NCBI RefSeq assembly: GCF_003333325.1
Contig: NZ_QOLC01000068.1
Coordinates: 1 to 22,519, forward strand
DNA: 22,519 bases
Reading direction: 5' to 3'
Origin: Candidatus Ulvibacter alkanivorans
GTDB lineage: Bacteria; Bacteroidota; Bacteroidia; Flavobacteriales; Flavobacteriaceae
Positions within the stretch are counted from its first letter, which is position 1, and every line of letters begins with the position of its first letter. Under the pieces are notes generated by a model. It had not been told where the DNA came from. It saw only the letters and a list, made by a program, of their open reading frames with translations, and did not search any database. A program made the translations under genes and the position numbers. Positions 1-8,975 of the stretch are shown here, piece after piece.

Positions 1-1136
1 CATAATCCGAAAATTATGAAATAAGGAATGAACATGTTCTTTTGACGAAGCATAATACCCAAGTTTCCGAGTATGAGTGAAAAAGAGACTGCACCCATAA
101 TAAAATATAGCAACATCGACTTGATAATAACAGCACCACCTTTAAACGCAGCAAATGGTTTATTACGTAATATAGCCACAGTAAAAAGCAATAGAATTAA
201 GTTTTCTATTGAAGCAAGTACTGCGAGGATTCCATTAATATCGAAAAATAATGGCCGGTACAAAAACGTGAACACTTTAAGCGGGAATGGATACGAGCTA
301 ATATCAATTCCTGAACCCGACTGCGCCTTATTTAAATTAGCCGCCTTTGTAGAAGCATATTCATCGATCGCAGAAGTTTCTAAGCTTTCTAACTGAACGA
401 ATTCTAAAACATAATTGAAAATAGAGATAAAACCAACCAAGAATACCATAAATAGCAAGGCTTTTTGGTAACCCTTTAGCCGTCCATCGATCATATAACC
501 TATTCCGAAGGATACTAGTAAAAATAAAGTGATATGTGGTCGTATGGCCAGAGATATTATAATACTTACTAGTAAACCTAATAACCGTGTTCTTACTTTT
601 TGTATACAGAAAATAAATACCGCTATACAAAAAAACAGTATGGTGTCTTTACCTATGCCTGAAGACCAAAAGTGTAAATTGGGTAAGAACCAAATCCACG
701 GATGGATAGAAATACCAAAAAGTTTGATAGAAAACAGTTGACGTAGATCACCAAAAATATCTTTTAATGTCTTGTAAATGTATACAAAACCAACATATCC
801 TAATAACGCATACATCATGTTTCCAGTAAAGAACGATAGCTGGAAAATGTTGGCCGGCAAATAGTTTATTAAATACAATACACCGGTAGCCGATCCGCGA
901 TTTACGATCTCCATTATATCCTCCAATGAAGAATCCCTGGCGAATTCCCAATAGTAAGTTGCATCTCCACCAAAATTAGCAATATAGAAATGAAATGCGA
1001 TGGCTATTAAAAAGTGATAAAAGAAAAGCTGTTTAAGAAATTTTCTATCAATTTTATCAAAACCACGCATAGTATTCTTTAAGTTGTAGCCAACTAAGAA
1101 AATAATAATACAAATACATGTATTTAGTATAATCAT
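1..1136 (-). CDS. Wzy/EpsG-like polysaccharide polymerase, partial (3' end beyond window)
   Basis: This frame is open for 378 codons from the ATG at 1136 to the window edge, so the C-terminus is missing. The translation is strongly hydrophobic, with about eight or more likely membrane segments (for example residues 3-16, 36-54, 105-121, 161-178, 186-213, 226-245, 302-323 and 339-357). Motifs I associate with Bacteroidota Wzy-like polymerases are visible: GGDATYYW at 56-63, HFWSSGIGKD at 155-164, RPH at 199-201 and GNLGIMLRQKNMF at 357-369. Such proteins sit in the inner membrane and join flipped repeat units into a polysaccharide. The ATG overlaps the TGA of the upstream sulfotransferase gene as ATGA, which supports this start and co-translation. 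An O-antigen ligase is the main alternative. The class is inferred from topology, motifs and neighbours, not from a database match. Confidence 0.72.
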   Translation of the reverse strand, partial: MIILNTCICIIIFLVGYNLKNTMRGFDKIDRKFLKQLFFYHFLIAIAFHFYIANFGGDATYYWEFARDSSLEDIMEIVNRGSATGVLYLINYLPANIFQLSFFTGNMMYALLGYVGFVYIYKTLKDIFGDLRQLFSIKLFGISIHPWIWFLPNLHFWSSGIGKDTILFFCIAVFIFCIQKVRTRLLGLLVSIIISLAIRPHITLFLLVSFGIGYMIDGRLKGYQKALLFMVFLVGFISIFNYVLEFVQLESLETSAIDEYASTKAANLNKAQSGSGIDISSYPFPLKVFTFLYRPLFFDINGILAVLASIENLILLLFTVAILRNKPFAAFKGGAVIIKSMLLYFIMGAVSFSLILGNLGIMLRQKNMFIPYFIIFGL

Positions 1137-2014
1137 AGGTTTGATTCGATATTGAATATTTCTTCGACCGCTGTTCTTGTCTCTTCGCAAAGATCTGTAT
1201 GCTGTCGGGCTTTCTTACTTACTACACTAAAAATTTTCTGTCGTTGTGAAGGACTAAAAATCTTTGAAAAATAATCTTTTAAACCAAGTCGCTTTAATAC
1301 ATAGAATACCTTCTGAAATCGCAATTCTTTAGACTGGTTCTTATGTGCAGTCTTAGTTACGGAGAAGGATTTTATTGATAAGAATTGTGCCAATCGCTCT
1401 AAGGTTGTGGGTCGTTCGTTGATCAAGTCCGATAGTCGTATTACCAATACTTGCTCAAACCTTTTTTCAAATCTAGAAATTTGTTTGTTATAAAAACTCA
1501 TTCCCATATAAGAATTCCAAGTAAGTGTATCGTTGCGGTAGGCCAATAGTTCGTTCTGAATCGCATTCTCAAAACTACCGGTAACACGTCCTAAGGCAAG
1601 GTCCATTTTAAAATGTGAGAACGCTCTTTGCAACGGATCTCGTACTACTATTAAAATTTTTGCATTAGGGTTATACTCGTAGATTCTTTCTACTGCTTCA
1701 GGTGCGTGTAAATACGCTGTACTGGCGTCTAATAAATATTCTTCATTTCCGGATAAAGAGTATAGTTTCTGATACTGCATTTCGTTCTTTAATTGCGCAA
1801 TATGCAATGGATCCGGAAAATTGTTTTTAAAATAATCAGCTTCAGAAAAAAACTTTGAAGGCTCATAGATATTTTTTGGTAATCCATCTACAAAATAGTG
1901 AGGTTCTTTAATAGGCGGCATATAAATGTCAGCATGCGCTCCCAAGACTTCCACCAAAGAGGTAGTACCTGCTTTCATAGCACCCACTAAAAATAGATTT
2001 ACTTTTTGCTTCAT
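1133..2014 (-). CDS. PAPS-dependent sulfotransferase (Sulfotransfer_1 type)
   Basis: A 293-aa soluble protein expected to transfer sulfate from PAPS to a carbohydrate hydroxyl or amine. The 5'-phosphosulfate loop is at the N-terminus (KAGTTSL, residues 14-20). The 3'-phosphate-binding segment is ILIVVRDPLQRAFSHF at 120-135, with the usual Arg125 and Ser133. The length and the KEPHYF element at 36-41 fit the heparan-sulfate-sulfotransferase-like group. The ATG overlaps the TAA of the upstream glycosyltransferase by one base, and the gene's own TGA overlaps the start of the polymerase gene. It lies downstream of cysC/cysD/cysN and between polysaccharide genes, so the acceptor is most likely the surface glycan built by this operon. 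The actual acceptor sugar cannot be read from the sequence. Confidence 0.9.
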   Translation of the reverse strand: MKQKVNLFLVGAMKAGTTSLVEVLGAHADIYMPPIKEPHYFVDGLPKNIYEPSKFFSEADYFKNNFPDPLHIAQLKNEMQYQKLYSLSGNEEYLLDASTAYLHAPEAVERIYEYNPNAKILIVVRDPLQRAFSHFKMDLALGRVTGSFENAIQNELLAYRNDTLTWNSYMGMSFYNKQISRFEKRFEQVLVIRLSDLINERPTTLERLAQFLSIKSFSVTKTAHKNQSKELRFQKVFYVLKRLGLKDYFSKIFSPSQRQKIFSVVSKKARQHTDLCEETRTAVEEIFNIESNL

Positions 2015-2931
2015 TATGCTTTTAATTTTTTAAGCAATGCATACACGTTAAATGGCGCAACATTTACCGTATTTAGAAGAGTTCTATAGCGAGCATTGAG
2101 CAACTTCTTGGCTAGATGCGTAATTTGTTCACGCTCCTCTTCAGTATAACCGGAAAAAAATTTTATGTACATAAGCAACACGAATTTATTTACATATTTA
2201 GAAAAATAAGGTAGTTCTTCCGAAGATAGCTTGGCTTGTACCAATAACATCGTATTTAAATAGGTCTTAAAATCGGTTGCTGTATAATGACCTTGAGAAG
2301 CTGAATCTGATACTGTTTTTCGGTAAAATGAAAGTTCTTTGTTTACAAAAACAAGTGGTTCATCTATACACAAACGCATCCAAAGATCGTGATCTTCATG
2401 TTTTTTCTGATCCTTTCTAAAATATCCTTTCTCTTCAAATAAAGTCTTAGCTATGACTACATTGGAAGAATTAATGGGTGGCATATGATTACCAATAACT
2501 TTAAAGTAATTGCACAATGCCATTTCTCCATCTTTAGGAAGCAATTGGTGGGCATATCGATCAACTTCATTTTTAAATAATCGACTTCTACCTGAAGCAA
2601 AAATTTTTTGATCTGGAAACTCTTCCATGGCATTGGTCATCTCCTCCAGGAATGTAGGAGCCCAGTAATCATCGGCGTCTAGAAAAGCAATCCAACCATA
2701 GGATGCCGCTTCAATACCCGTATTTCTTGCTACGGAAACCCCCGAATTATCAATAGAAATAAGTTGAACACGCGGATCATCTATAGCCTTTACAATTGCT
2801 TCGGAAGTATCGGTACTGCCATCATTCACTACAATAATCTCAAAATCGGAATATGTTTGTTGCAACACCGACTGTACTGTCTCAGCGATATACTTTTCTT
2901 TATTATATAATGGAATGACAACAGAGAACAT
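2014..2931 (-). CDS. Family 2 glycosyltransferase
   Basis: A 305-aa GT-A-fold glycosyltransferase that would add a sugar from a nucleotide-sugar donor to a lipid-linked glycan on the cytoplasmic side of the inner membrane. The N-terminus is typical of GT2 (FSVVIPLYN at 2-10), followed by the nucleotide-binding VVNDGSTD at 34-41 and the metal-binding FLDADDYW at 83-90. No membrane segment is evident. The ATG at 2931 forms TGATG with the stop of the upstream sulfotransferase gene. An in-frame TTG one codon earlier (2934) is possible but less likely. The one-base overlap with the following sulfotransferase gene suggests coupled translation. Donor and acceptor specificity are unknown. Confidence 0.9.
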   Translation of the reverse strand: MFSVVIPLYNKEKYIAETVQSVLQQTYSDFEIIVVNDGSTDTSEAIVKAIDDPRVQLISIDNSGVSVARNTGIEAASYGWIAFLDADDYWAPTFLEEMTNAMEEFPDQKIFASGRSRLFKNEVDRYAHQLLPKDGEMALCNYFKVIGNHMPPINSSNVVIAKTLFEEKGYFRKDQKKHEDHDLWMRLCIDEPLVFVNKELSFYRKTVSDSASQGHYTATDFKTYLNTMLLVQAKLSSEELPYFSKYVNKFVLLMYIKFFSGYTEEEREQITHLAKKLLNARYRTLLNTVNVAPFNVYALLKKLKA

Positions 2932-3809
2932 CAAATCAACGATTTAGCTAAGTTATTTATGGCCTTTAAGCCGAAATACTCAATTTTAGATAAATTGTTG
3001 TACCTGTTTTTTTGCGCCTTAATCTCGATATTCGCGCTGCCTTTGGCACGCATAGGATTACCTCCTATGGCATGGGTAGGAAGCATCTGTAAGGCATCGG
3101 TCTGAAATTCTTCGTCTAAAAATAATTTAATTTGTTGCAGTTGAGCCTCAGGGTGTTCGCATAATTTCTCATAAGAAACAAACAAGTAATGCGGAGTGAG
3201 CTTAAGCTTTTTCGCCATTACCTTTATTTTTAACCAGAGTTTGGTACTCAGCGCTGTCGATTTGGTAGGCATGAATACTTCCTTGTTCGTATATTCGGGC
3301 AATTGCATTTCCTTCTTCCAGCTATTTGCCACCGAAGGCAATTCACGTTCTAAGTGGATAAAGTATATATCTACAAAAGAGAGGTGATACAGAAAGTAGC
3401 CCCAAGCGACACTTTTGGAACTATCTACGATGATTTCTTTATTTGATTGTGCCGCGATGATGGTATAAAATGCTTTTACCTGTTGACAAAATGAGGACCA
3501 TTTGGCCGATGTGACAATATTGGGAATTTCGCTAAAGTTCTTAAACAACTGAATTTCCTTAACGCGTTTTTTAAATTCTATAGGATCATAATCAGTAAAG
3601 TTTTGCTTCAATTGCTCATCTACTTTACTCCAAAGGGGGCAATGAATCATTTCTTCACCACAAGAACACAAACTTTCACCCTCGTAAAAACGAATCCAAA
3701 ATCGATGACATTCGCCTACCGAGATGCTATTTTCAATATTCGATAGTATCGAATCGAGTAAGGTAGAGCCCGACCTGCCGTCGCCCGCTATGTAAATGAT
3801 TTTTTTCAA
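2931..3809 (-). CDS. Sulfotransferase family protein with cysteine cluster, TTG start
   Basis: A 292-aa protein with a nucleotide-binding loop at the extreme N-terminus (AGDGRSGSTLL, 8-18) that matches the PAPS 5'-phosphosulfate loop of bacterial sulfotransferases. A VDSSK element and a later HLERELPSVANSW segment fit the 3'-phosphate-binding part. Cysteines at 34, 48, 50 and 57 form a CxC-x6-C cluster followed by PLW, which I recall from a subset of bacterial sulfotransferases; it could bind a metal. The start is a TTG at 3809: the loop would be lost from the next in-frame ATG (residue 54). That TTG overlaps the flippase stop as TTGA. It is only weakly similar to the other sulfotransferase of the operon, so the two probably modify different positions or sugars. 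Confidence 0.82.
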   Translation of the reverse strand: MKKIIYIAGDGRSGSTLLDSILSNIENSISVGECHRFWIRFYEGESLCSCGEEMIHCPLWSKVDEQLKQNFTDYDPIEFKKRVKEIQLFKNFSEIPNIVTSAKWSSFCQQVKAFYTIIAAQSNKEIIVDSSKSVAWGYFLYHLSFVDIYFIHLERELPSVANSWKKEMQLPEYTNKEVFMPTKSTALSTKLWLKIKVMAKKLKLTPHYLFVSYEKLCEHPEAQLQQIKLFLDEEFQTDALQMLPTHAIGGNPMRAKGSANIEIKAQKNRYNNLSKIEYFGLKAINNLAKSLI

Positions 3810-5107
3810 AATATGGTAGTGTTCAATTTCATATGTTTACGAACATATACAAACAACATGAAGTTTTGTATAATCAACAAAGAGGCGAATACGATGGCTG
3901 CACCTACCGTGTCGAAATAAATAATCATAGGAATACTCAAAATTACACTTAAAACAAGCATGAGTACATTGCTATTGGAGAAGACTTTCTGCCTACCCGT
4001 CATTGATAGCAACACCCCTACCGAACCTGTGGTTGCACTTACTAAGTTTCCAACACAGAGAATGACTAGGGGAATATATGCGTTGGTGTATTCTTTACCA
4101 AAAACTAACGTCAGCAACCACTCACCTCCAAGAATAAAAGCTAAGGCTACAGGAAGAGAAAGAATAAATATAGCACGGCTTGCCTTTGTAAGAATGGTCT
4201 GTATATTTTTCAACTTTGCCTCTTCGTAGGCAGCCGATAAATAAGGTGAAATCGCCGCATTTAAACTATTCATAGTAAAAGTCACCAATGAAGCACCTCG
4301 TACTGCCACATCAAATATCGCTACGGCTTCTATACTTCCGAAGATAGCGAGCACATAAACCAATAATTTTGATTTTACAATCTGTACTCCGCTATTGATC
4401 GAAAAAGGAATGGCTTGTTGTATCCACTCTTTAATTTGATATTCGGGTTGTACCTGTTTTAGGCGATTCAATAATTTTTTCTGAAGAAAATAGTACCCCA
4501 AAATAAAGCTCAGTGCAGCGGCAATTACTTGTAAAATAATTGCAATTTGTGGGGTTAGCGTATAATCGAAAAATACGAATGCGAGGAGAAATACAGTAAA
4601 AAGTATATTTCTCATGATCGTTTCTGGAAGTTCTGCGAGTACGATAAATTTAAGACCTCGAAGCGTGGCTGCTCTTATTCCACCAAAACCTAATAACGGT
4701 ATGAGTAAAAAAGAATAAATAAGTGTTTCTACCAGCACATTGTTGTAATGTTTCCACCAAAAAAAATAGGTGATATAAGAAATGGCAAAAATTAAGGCCG
4801 ATGTGAAAAAGACAAATTGATTCGACTTAATAAGCAATCCTTTCATCATCGAAAGATTCTCGTGAACGTTGTATTTAGATATATACCGAACCAACAGATT
4901 GGGTATTCCTAATGCTGCAGGAACCGACAATAAAGTCATTGTAGTAAAAGCAAGCACATAATACCCCAACCCTTCCACTCCCAAAAGACGCGCCAGAAGC
5001 ACCCCGTTTAAAAAAGCAAAAAATGCAGAGGCAAATTTTATCACAACGCTCGCAATCGAAGCATTTCGAATGCTTGTGGCAGAAAAAAGTTTCGAGAATT
5101 TAGACAC
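3806..5107 (-). CDS. Wzx-like polysaccharide flippase (oligosaccharide repeat-unit translocase)
   Basis: A 433-aa integral membrane protein with about twelve or more hydrophobic segments spread along its length and short polar loops. The N-terminal pattern (VVIKFASAFFAFLNGVLLAR, then GVEGLGYYVLAF) is typical of the Polysacc_synt / MATE-like exporter superfamily. It would move lipid-linked repeat units across the inner membrane for the polymerase encoded downstream. The start is a GTG at 5107 directly after the TAA of the acetyltransferase and in the same frame. The next in-frame ATG (residue 57) lies inside the second membrane segment, so GTG is the best start. The 3' end overlaps the next gene by four bases. 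The family is clear; the exported glycan is inferred from neighbours. Confidence 0.88.
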   Translation of the reverse strand: MSKFSKLFSATSIRNASIASVVIKFASAFFAFLNGVLLARLLGVEGLGYYVLAFTTMTLLSVPAALGIPNLLVRYISKYNVHENLSMMKGLLIKSNQFVFFTSALIFAISYITYFFWWKHYNNVLVETLIYSFLLIPLLGFGGIRAATLRGLKFIVLAELPETIMRNILFTVFLLAFVFFDYTLTPQIAIILQVIAAALSFILGYYFLQKKLLNRLKQVQPEYQIKEWIQQAIPFSINSGVQIVKSKLLVYVLAIFGSIEAVAIFDVAVRGASLVTFTMNSLNAAISPYLSAAYEEAKLKNIQTILTKASRAIFILSLPVALAFILGGEWLLTLVFGKEYTNAYIPLVILCVGNLVSATTGSVGVLLSMTGRQKVFSNSNVLMLVLSVILSIPMIIYFDTVGAAIVFASLLIIQNFMLFVYVRKHMKLNTTIF

Positions 5108-5689
5108 TTACTTACTATTTGTATCCATAAAAAAATCCTTTCGAGCACGCATCTTACTAAGTGACCAATCCCACCAAGCAGCTTTTTCAAGTTCATCAAT
5201 TTTTTCTGAGGGCAATCTATATTTTATCATTTTTGCTGGTGTTCCACCCACAATAGCGTAAGGCTCTACATCTTTAGTTACTACAGATCCGGCACCTATA
5301 ATGGCTCCATTACCTACTATTACGCCAGGCAAAACGATCACATGATCTCCAATCCAAACATTATGGCCAATAGTGATACCCATTTTATCTGAGTGACGCG
5401 GCCGAATCCCTATTTTTGTTGAAAGTGCGTATTGCAAATTGATTTCATCCGATTTGTGGTTGGACGTTATAAATCGGATGTGTTCACCTCCGGCTACATA
5501 TTTTCCTATGGTACAATCACCAGCCCCCTTTATGGTGACTGGGCCGTTAAAACGGCTGCCATCTCCAATTACCGCGCCGTGAACAATTCGTGAACCTTTC
5601 GAAATAAACACACCCGTTTTATCGGTCAAGTTCTTAAAACGAAGAATCAATCGATAAAGTCGAGCTTTATTTCCTTCAAATTTGAGCAT
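5108..5689 (-). CDS. CatB-like hexapeptide-repeat acyltransferase
   Basis: A 193-aa left-handed beta-helix acyltransferase of the xenobiotic/streptogramin/chloramphenicol acetyltransferase-like group. Hexapeptide repeats run over roughly residues 30-66 and 104-155 (for example [20 protein letters not shown]). The segment SNHKSDE at 76-82 contains the likely catalytic His78, and WWDW at 172-175 is characteristic of this group. Such enzymes use acetyl-CoA. In a polysaccharide operon the likely substrate is a sugar or repeat unit rather than an antibiotic, despite family names. It starts seven bases after cysN, and its TAA abuts the flippase GTG in the same frame. Specificity is not determinable from sequence. 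Confidence 0.88.
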   Translation of the reverse strand: MLKFEGNKARLYRLILRFKNLTDKTGVFISKGSRIVHGAVIGDGSRFNGPVTIKGAGDCTIGKYVAGGEHIRFITSNHKSDEINLQYALSTKIGIRPRHSDKMGITIGHNVWIGDHVIVLPGVIVGNGAIIGAGSVVTKDVEPYAIVGGTPAKMIKYRLPSEKIDELEKAAWWDWSLSKMRARKDFFMDTNSK

Positions 5690-5696
5690 ATTAAAG

Positions 5697-6962
5697 TTAT
5701 AATATCATCCCAGCTGCCACGGTTTCATGAGTGCTGTCATCGATTAGAATAAAACTACCGGTTATTCGGTTGTCGCGATATTCATCGATCATTAGCGGGC
5801 GCGTAGTGCGTACCTTGATACGTGCAATATCGTTCATACTTAGGTCCTTATTTTCTTCGTCCCGATTGTATGTATTAATATCGATCTTATATAGTATGTC
5901 CTTTATCATGGCCTTCTGCTCATTCGAGGTATGAACAATACTGTACTTCGCTCTTGGTCGTGCCGTGTCTTTATGTAACCAACATAGCATGGCATCAAAT
6001 TCTTGTGTAGGCTCGGGCTTATTATTGGTCTTGACTATCATATCACCCCTACTTATGTCGATATCATCTTCTAAGGTAATCGCAACCGACATAGGCGCAT
6101 AGGCTTCTTCCAATTGCGCATCCATAGTGTCTATAGAACGAATTTTAGAGGTAAAACCGGACGGCATTACCGTAATATCATCACCCGGTCTAAAGATCCC
6201 ACTGGCAACGCGACCGGCATAGCCGCGATAATCTATATAGCCATCACGCTGCGGACGTAAAACCGTTTGTACCGGAAATCGCGCATCGATCTTGTTAATA
6301 TCACTACTAATATGCAAGTTCTCTAAGGTGTGTAGTAAAGGAGCGCCTTGAAACCATTTCATATTTTCAGACCTGTTTACAACATTATCACCATCCAAAG
6401 CGCTTATAGGCAAGAAACGAACGTCTTTTACATACAACTTCGAAGAAAATTCTTCAAACTGATGAATGATATCTTCATATATTTCTTCGGAATAATCTAC
6501 CAGATCCATTTTATTGATACACACGATCAAATGAGGAATCTGAAGCAAAGAAGCAATAAAGGCATGACGTTTGGTTTGTTCAATAACCCCATTTCGAGCA
6601 TCGATCAATATAAGGGCGGCATTGGCCGTAGAGGCGCCGGTTACCATATTTCGCGTGTACTGAATATGTCCGGGCGTGTCGGCAATGATAAACTTACGCT
6701 TTGGCGTTGTAAAATATCGGTATGCCACATCGATCGTAATCCCTTGTTCTCTTTCGTCCTTTAATCCGTCGGTGAACAATGCCAGGTCAACGCCTTGGTG
6801 CCCTTTTCGCTTACTCGTAGTTTCGACCGCTGCCAATTGGTCTTCAAAAATAGCCTTGCTGTCGTATAGAAGTCGGCCTATCAAGGTGCTTTTCCCATCG
6901 TCTACACTACCGGCAGTTGTAAAACGTAGTAATTGATTGTTATCTATTTGTGTCGTACTCAT
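5697..6962 (-). CDS. cysN: Sulfate adenylyltransferase large (GTPase) subunit
   Basis: A 421-aa EF-Tu-like GTPase that drives APS formation from sulfate and ATP together with CysD. All G motifs are present: GSVDDGKST at 18-26, GITID at 74-78, DTPGH at 95-99 and NKMD at 150-153. Beta-barrel domains follow to the C-terminus. It has no fused APS kinase domain, consistent with the separate cysC here. It lies 53 bases after cysD and seven bases before the acetyltransferase gene. In this operon APS goes on to PAPS and sulfotransferases; no reductive sulfate-assimilation gene is in the window. Confidence 0.97.
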   Translation of the reverse strand: MSTTQIDNNQLLRFTTAGSVDDGKSTLIGRLLYDSKAIFEDQLAAVETTSKRKGHQGVDLALFTDGLKDEREQGITIDVAYRYFTTPKRKFIIADTPGHIQYTRNMVTGASTANAALILIDARNGVIEQTKRHAFIASLLQIPHLIVCINKMDLVDYSEEIYEDIIHQFEEFSSKLYVKDVRFLPISALDGDNVVNRSENMKWFQGAPLLHTLENLHISSDINKIDARFPVQTVLRPQRDGYIDYRGYAGRVASGIFRPGDDITVMPSGFTSKIRSIDTMDAQLEEAYAPMSVAITLEDDIDISRGDMIVKTNNKPEPTQEFDAMLCWLHKDTARPRAKYSIVHTSNEQKAMIKDILYKIDINTYNRDEENKDLSMNDIARIKVRTTRPLMIDEYRDNRITGSFILIDDSTHETVAAGMIL

Positions 6963-7015
6963 GATCTAATTTTCAATAATTGTTGCGCAATGATTTTTTC
7001 TGAAAAGCCCTGCAA

Positions 7016-7921
7016 TTAAAAGTAACCTTGTCGTTTGCGATCTTCCATTGCGGTTTCACTTCGTTTGTCGTCACTGCGATTTCCGCGTTCGGTCTGTTTC
7101 ATAGCAGCTACTTCACCTACGATCTTCTCTAATGTATCGGCATCACTTTCAATCCCACCGGTGATCGTAATATCACCCAAGGTTCTAAAACGTATTTTTT
7201 TGGTATGCACTTCTTCGCCCTCCTCCAACGTTAAATGTTCAGAAACAGGAATCCAAGAATCACTGCGCCAAACAACTTCACGCTCATGTGCAAAATACAA
7301 GGACGGGATTTTTATGTTCTCTCGAAGTATGTAGTTCCAAACGTCCATTTCGGTCCAATTACTTATAGGAAAAGCTCTAAAATGTTCTCCTTCAAAATGT
7401 TTTCCATTTAAGATATTCCACAATTCCGGACGTTGGTTTTTAGGGTCCCATTGTCCAAAATCATCCCGATGTGAGAAAAAACGCTCTTTAGCACGTGCTT
7501 TTTCTTCGTCTCTCCTTCCACCACCAATGGCACAATCAACCTTATTAGATTCTATAGCATCTAACAGGGTTGTAATTTGCAATGCATTTCGGGTTGCGCT
7601 TTTACCTTTTTCCTCAGCAACCCTTCCGGTATCAATGGATTCTTGTACAGACCCAACAATAAGCTGCGCATCTAATCCCTTGATTAGATCGTCACGAAAC
7701 TGAATGGTTTCCGGGAAATTATGTCCGGTGTCCACATGCATTAAAGGAAACGGAATCTTAGCAGGATAAAATGCCTTTTGTGCCAAATGAGTAACTAGAA
7801 TGGAGTCCTTACCACCCGAAAATAGAATCACCGGATTCTCAAACTGTGCCCATACCTCTCTTAATATAAATATGGCTTCCGACTCTAATTCGTCCAGATA
7901 ATTTAAATAATACTTACTCAT
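7016..7921 (-). CDS. cysD: Sulfate adenylyltransferase small subunit
   Basis: A 301-aa ATP-pyrophosphatase-type enzyme that adenylates sulfate in complex with CysN. The PP-loop SGGKDS is at 35-40. Other conserved segments are GGGRRDEEKARAKER, the NWTEMDVW segment, and a C-terminus ending RKRQGYF typical of CysD. Length matches the family. The ATG overlaps the cysC TAA by one base, so the two are probably co-translated. Cytoplasmic. Confidence 0.97.
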   Translation of the reverse strand: MSKYYLNYLDELESEAIFILREVWAQFENPVILFSGGKDSILVTHLAQKAFYPAKIPFPLMHVDTGHNFPETIQFRDDLIKGLDAQLIVGSVQESIDTGRVAEEKGKSATRNALQITTLLDAIESNKVDCAIGGGRRDEEKARAKERFFSHRDDFGQWDPKNQRPELWNILNGKHFEGEHFRAFPISNWTEMDVWNYILRENIKIPSLYFAHEREVVWRSDSWIPVSEHLTLEEGEEVHTKKIRFRTLGDITITGGIESDADTLEKIVGEVAAMKQTERGNRSDDKRSETAMEDRKRQGYF

Positions 7922-8514
7922 TATAGTTTTAATTTGTGTTCTATATGTTTTAAAATGATCTTTACAGCATCCTCAACAGACTGTTCTGTGGTATCGATTT
8001 GAACATCGGGGCTCACAGGCGCCTCATACGGAGCATTCACACCTGTAAAGTTTTGAATCTCCCCTGCTCTTGCCTTGGCGTACAACCCTTTTACATCTCT
8101 TCGTTCACATTCGGCAATGGGAGTATTCACAAAAACCTCTATATATCGAGTGTATCCCACGGTCTTTTTAATATTTTCTCGGTCCTTGGCATAGGGTGAA
8201 ACAAAAGCCGCCAAGACTACCAATCCGGCATCCAGCATTAAATTAGCCACTTCGGCAATTCTTCGAATGTTCTCGGTTCGGTCTTCTTCAGTAAAACTTA
8301 GGTTGCTATTTAGCCCTTTTCGAACGTTATCACCATCTAGGATATAGGTGTGATACCCATTACTGTACAAAGCATTCTCAACGGCGTTGGCTATAGTAGA
8401 CTTGCCGGAACCGGACAGCCCGGTAAACCAAAGCAGTAAAGGCTTATGTTCTTTCTGAATACTTCGTTCACGTTGCGTGACCGAAAAATCGTGTGGAATG
8501 ATATTCTCCTGCAT
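7921..8514 (-). CDS. cysC: Adenylylsulfate (APS) kinase
   Basis: A 197-aa kinase that phosphorylates APS at the 3' position to give PAPS, the donor for the two downstream sulfotransferases. The Walker A loop GLSGSGKST is at 32-40. DGDNVRKGL at 60-68 and RTENIRR at 79-85 are APS-kinase signatures, and the SPYAKDR element follows. Length is typical of a stand-alone CysC. Both ends overlap neighbours by one base (DUF2061 gene upstream, cysD downstream), placing it firmly in the operon. Confidence 0.97.
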   Translation of the reverse strand: MQENIIPHDFSVTQRERSIQKEHKPLLLWFTGLSGSGKSTIANAVENALYSNGYHTYILDGDNVRKGLNSNLSFTEEDRTENIRRIAEVANLMLDAGLVVLAAFVSPYAKDRENIKKTVGYTRYIEVFVNTPIAECERRDVKGLYAKARAGEIQNFTGVNAPYEAPVSPDVQIDTTEQSVEDAVKIILKHIEHKLKL

Positions 8515-8972
8515 TAGCGTCCTATTTTTTTATAAAAATAATTCCGAATCTTACCTAAAGGCAAACGCAACCATAATTGCTCGTGGAAATAATAAAGTGC
8601 AAATTTAGTAATTAACTCGGTTAACGCGATAAAAAGTGCCACTTCATTGAATGTATTAAGCACAGTTCCAGCAATTATAAAGGTGGTAGTCGTTGCCACT
8701 ACCCGCCATGTAATTGTTTTATATAAAACCTTTCGTGGCGAAAATCCGTTCTCGTCCCGATAGCGTTGCCAAAATCGTTCGTGCGCATAATAAATAAAAA
8801 ATTTGATCAAGAATTCTGCTGCACCAATCTTTAAGGCATCTTCAATACTACAAACTCCCATTAAACATGTAATGAGCAACGTAACCAAAATGGTATCGGT
8901 GGTAGCGATGACACGCCATGAGATACCTTTTAAGAGGCTCCTCAAATGAGATTCTTGCTTTATTGCTGCCAT
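8514..8972 (-). CDS. DUF2061 membrane protein with two tandem repeats
   Basis: A 152-aa membrane protein built from two copies of the DUF2061 unit. Copy 1 has SWRVIATT at 18-25 and FLIKFFIYYAHERFW at 54-68. Copy 2 has TWRVVATT at 88-95 and LITKFALYYFHEQLW at 120-134. Each copy carries about two hydrophobic segments, so three to four membrane spans are likely. Function is unknown. It sits three bases after cysQ and overlaps cysC by one base, so it is made together with PAPS-forming and PAP-degrading enzymes. A role in transport or membrane association of this pathway is a reasonable guess only. Confidence 0.85.
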   Translation of the reverse strand: MAAIKQESHLRSLLKGISWRVIATTDTILVTLLITCLMGVCSIEDALKIGAAEFLIKFFIYYAHERFWQRYRDENGFSPRKVLYKTITWRVVATTTTFIIAGTVLNTFNEVALFIALTELITKFALYYFHEQLWLRLPLGKIRNYFYKKIGR

Positions 8973-8975
8973 AAC

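Noticed and set aside
5108..5689. Antibiotic resistance (chloramphenicol or streptogramin acetyltransferase)
   Set aside because: The fold family matches, but the gene is embedded between cysN and a flippase in a polysaccharide operon, which favours a sugar acetyltransferase.
6348..6764. A 138-codon plus-strand open frame, and many shorter ones across the window
   Set aside because: It lies entirely antisense to cysN, has no family features, and its reading follows from cysN codon use. The same holds for the other short frames opposite or inside the large genes.
6963..7015. The cysD-cysN gap: TTGCGCAA palindrome at 6983-6990 and a short open stretch (SEKIIAQQLLKIR)
   Set aside because: The palindrome is eight bases and unrepeated, and the peptide is 17 codons without a start and out of frame with cysN. 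Neither supports a regulator site or a gene.
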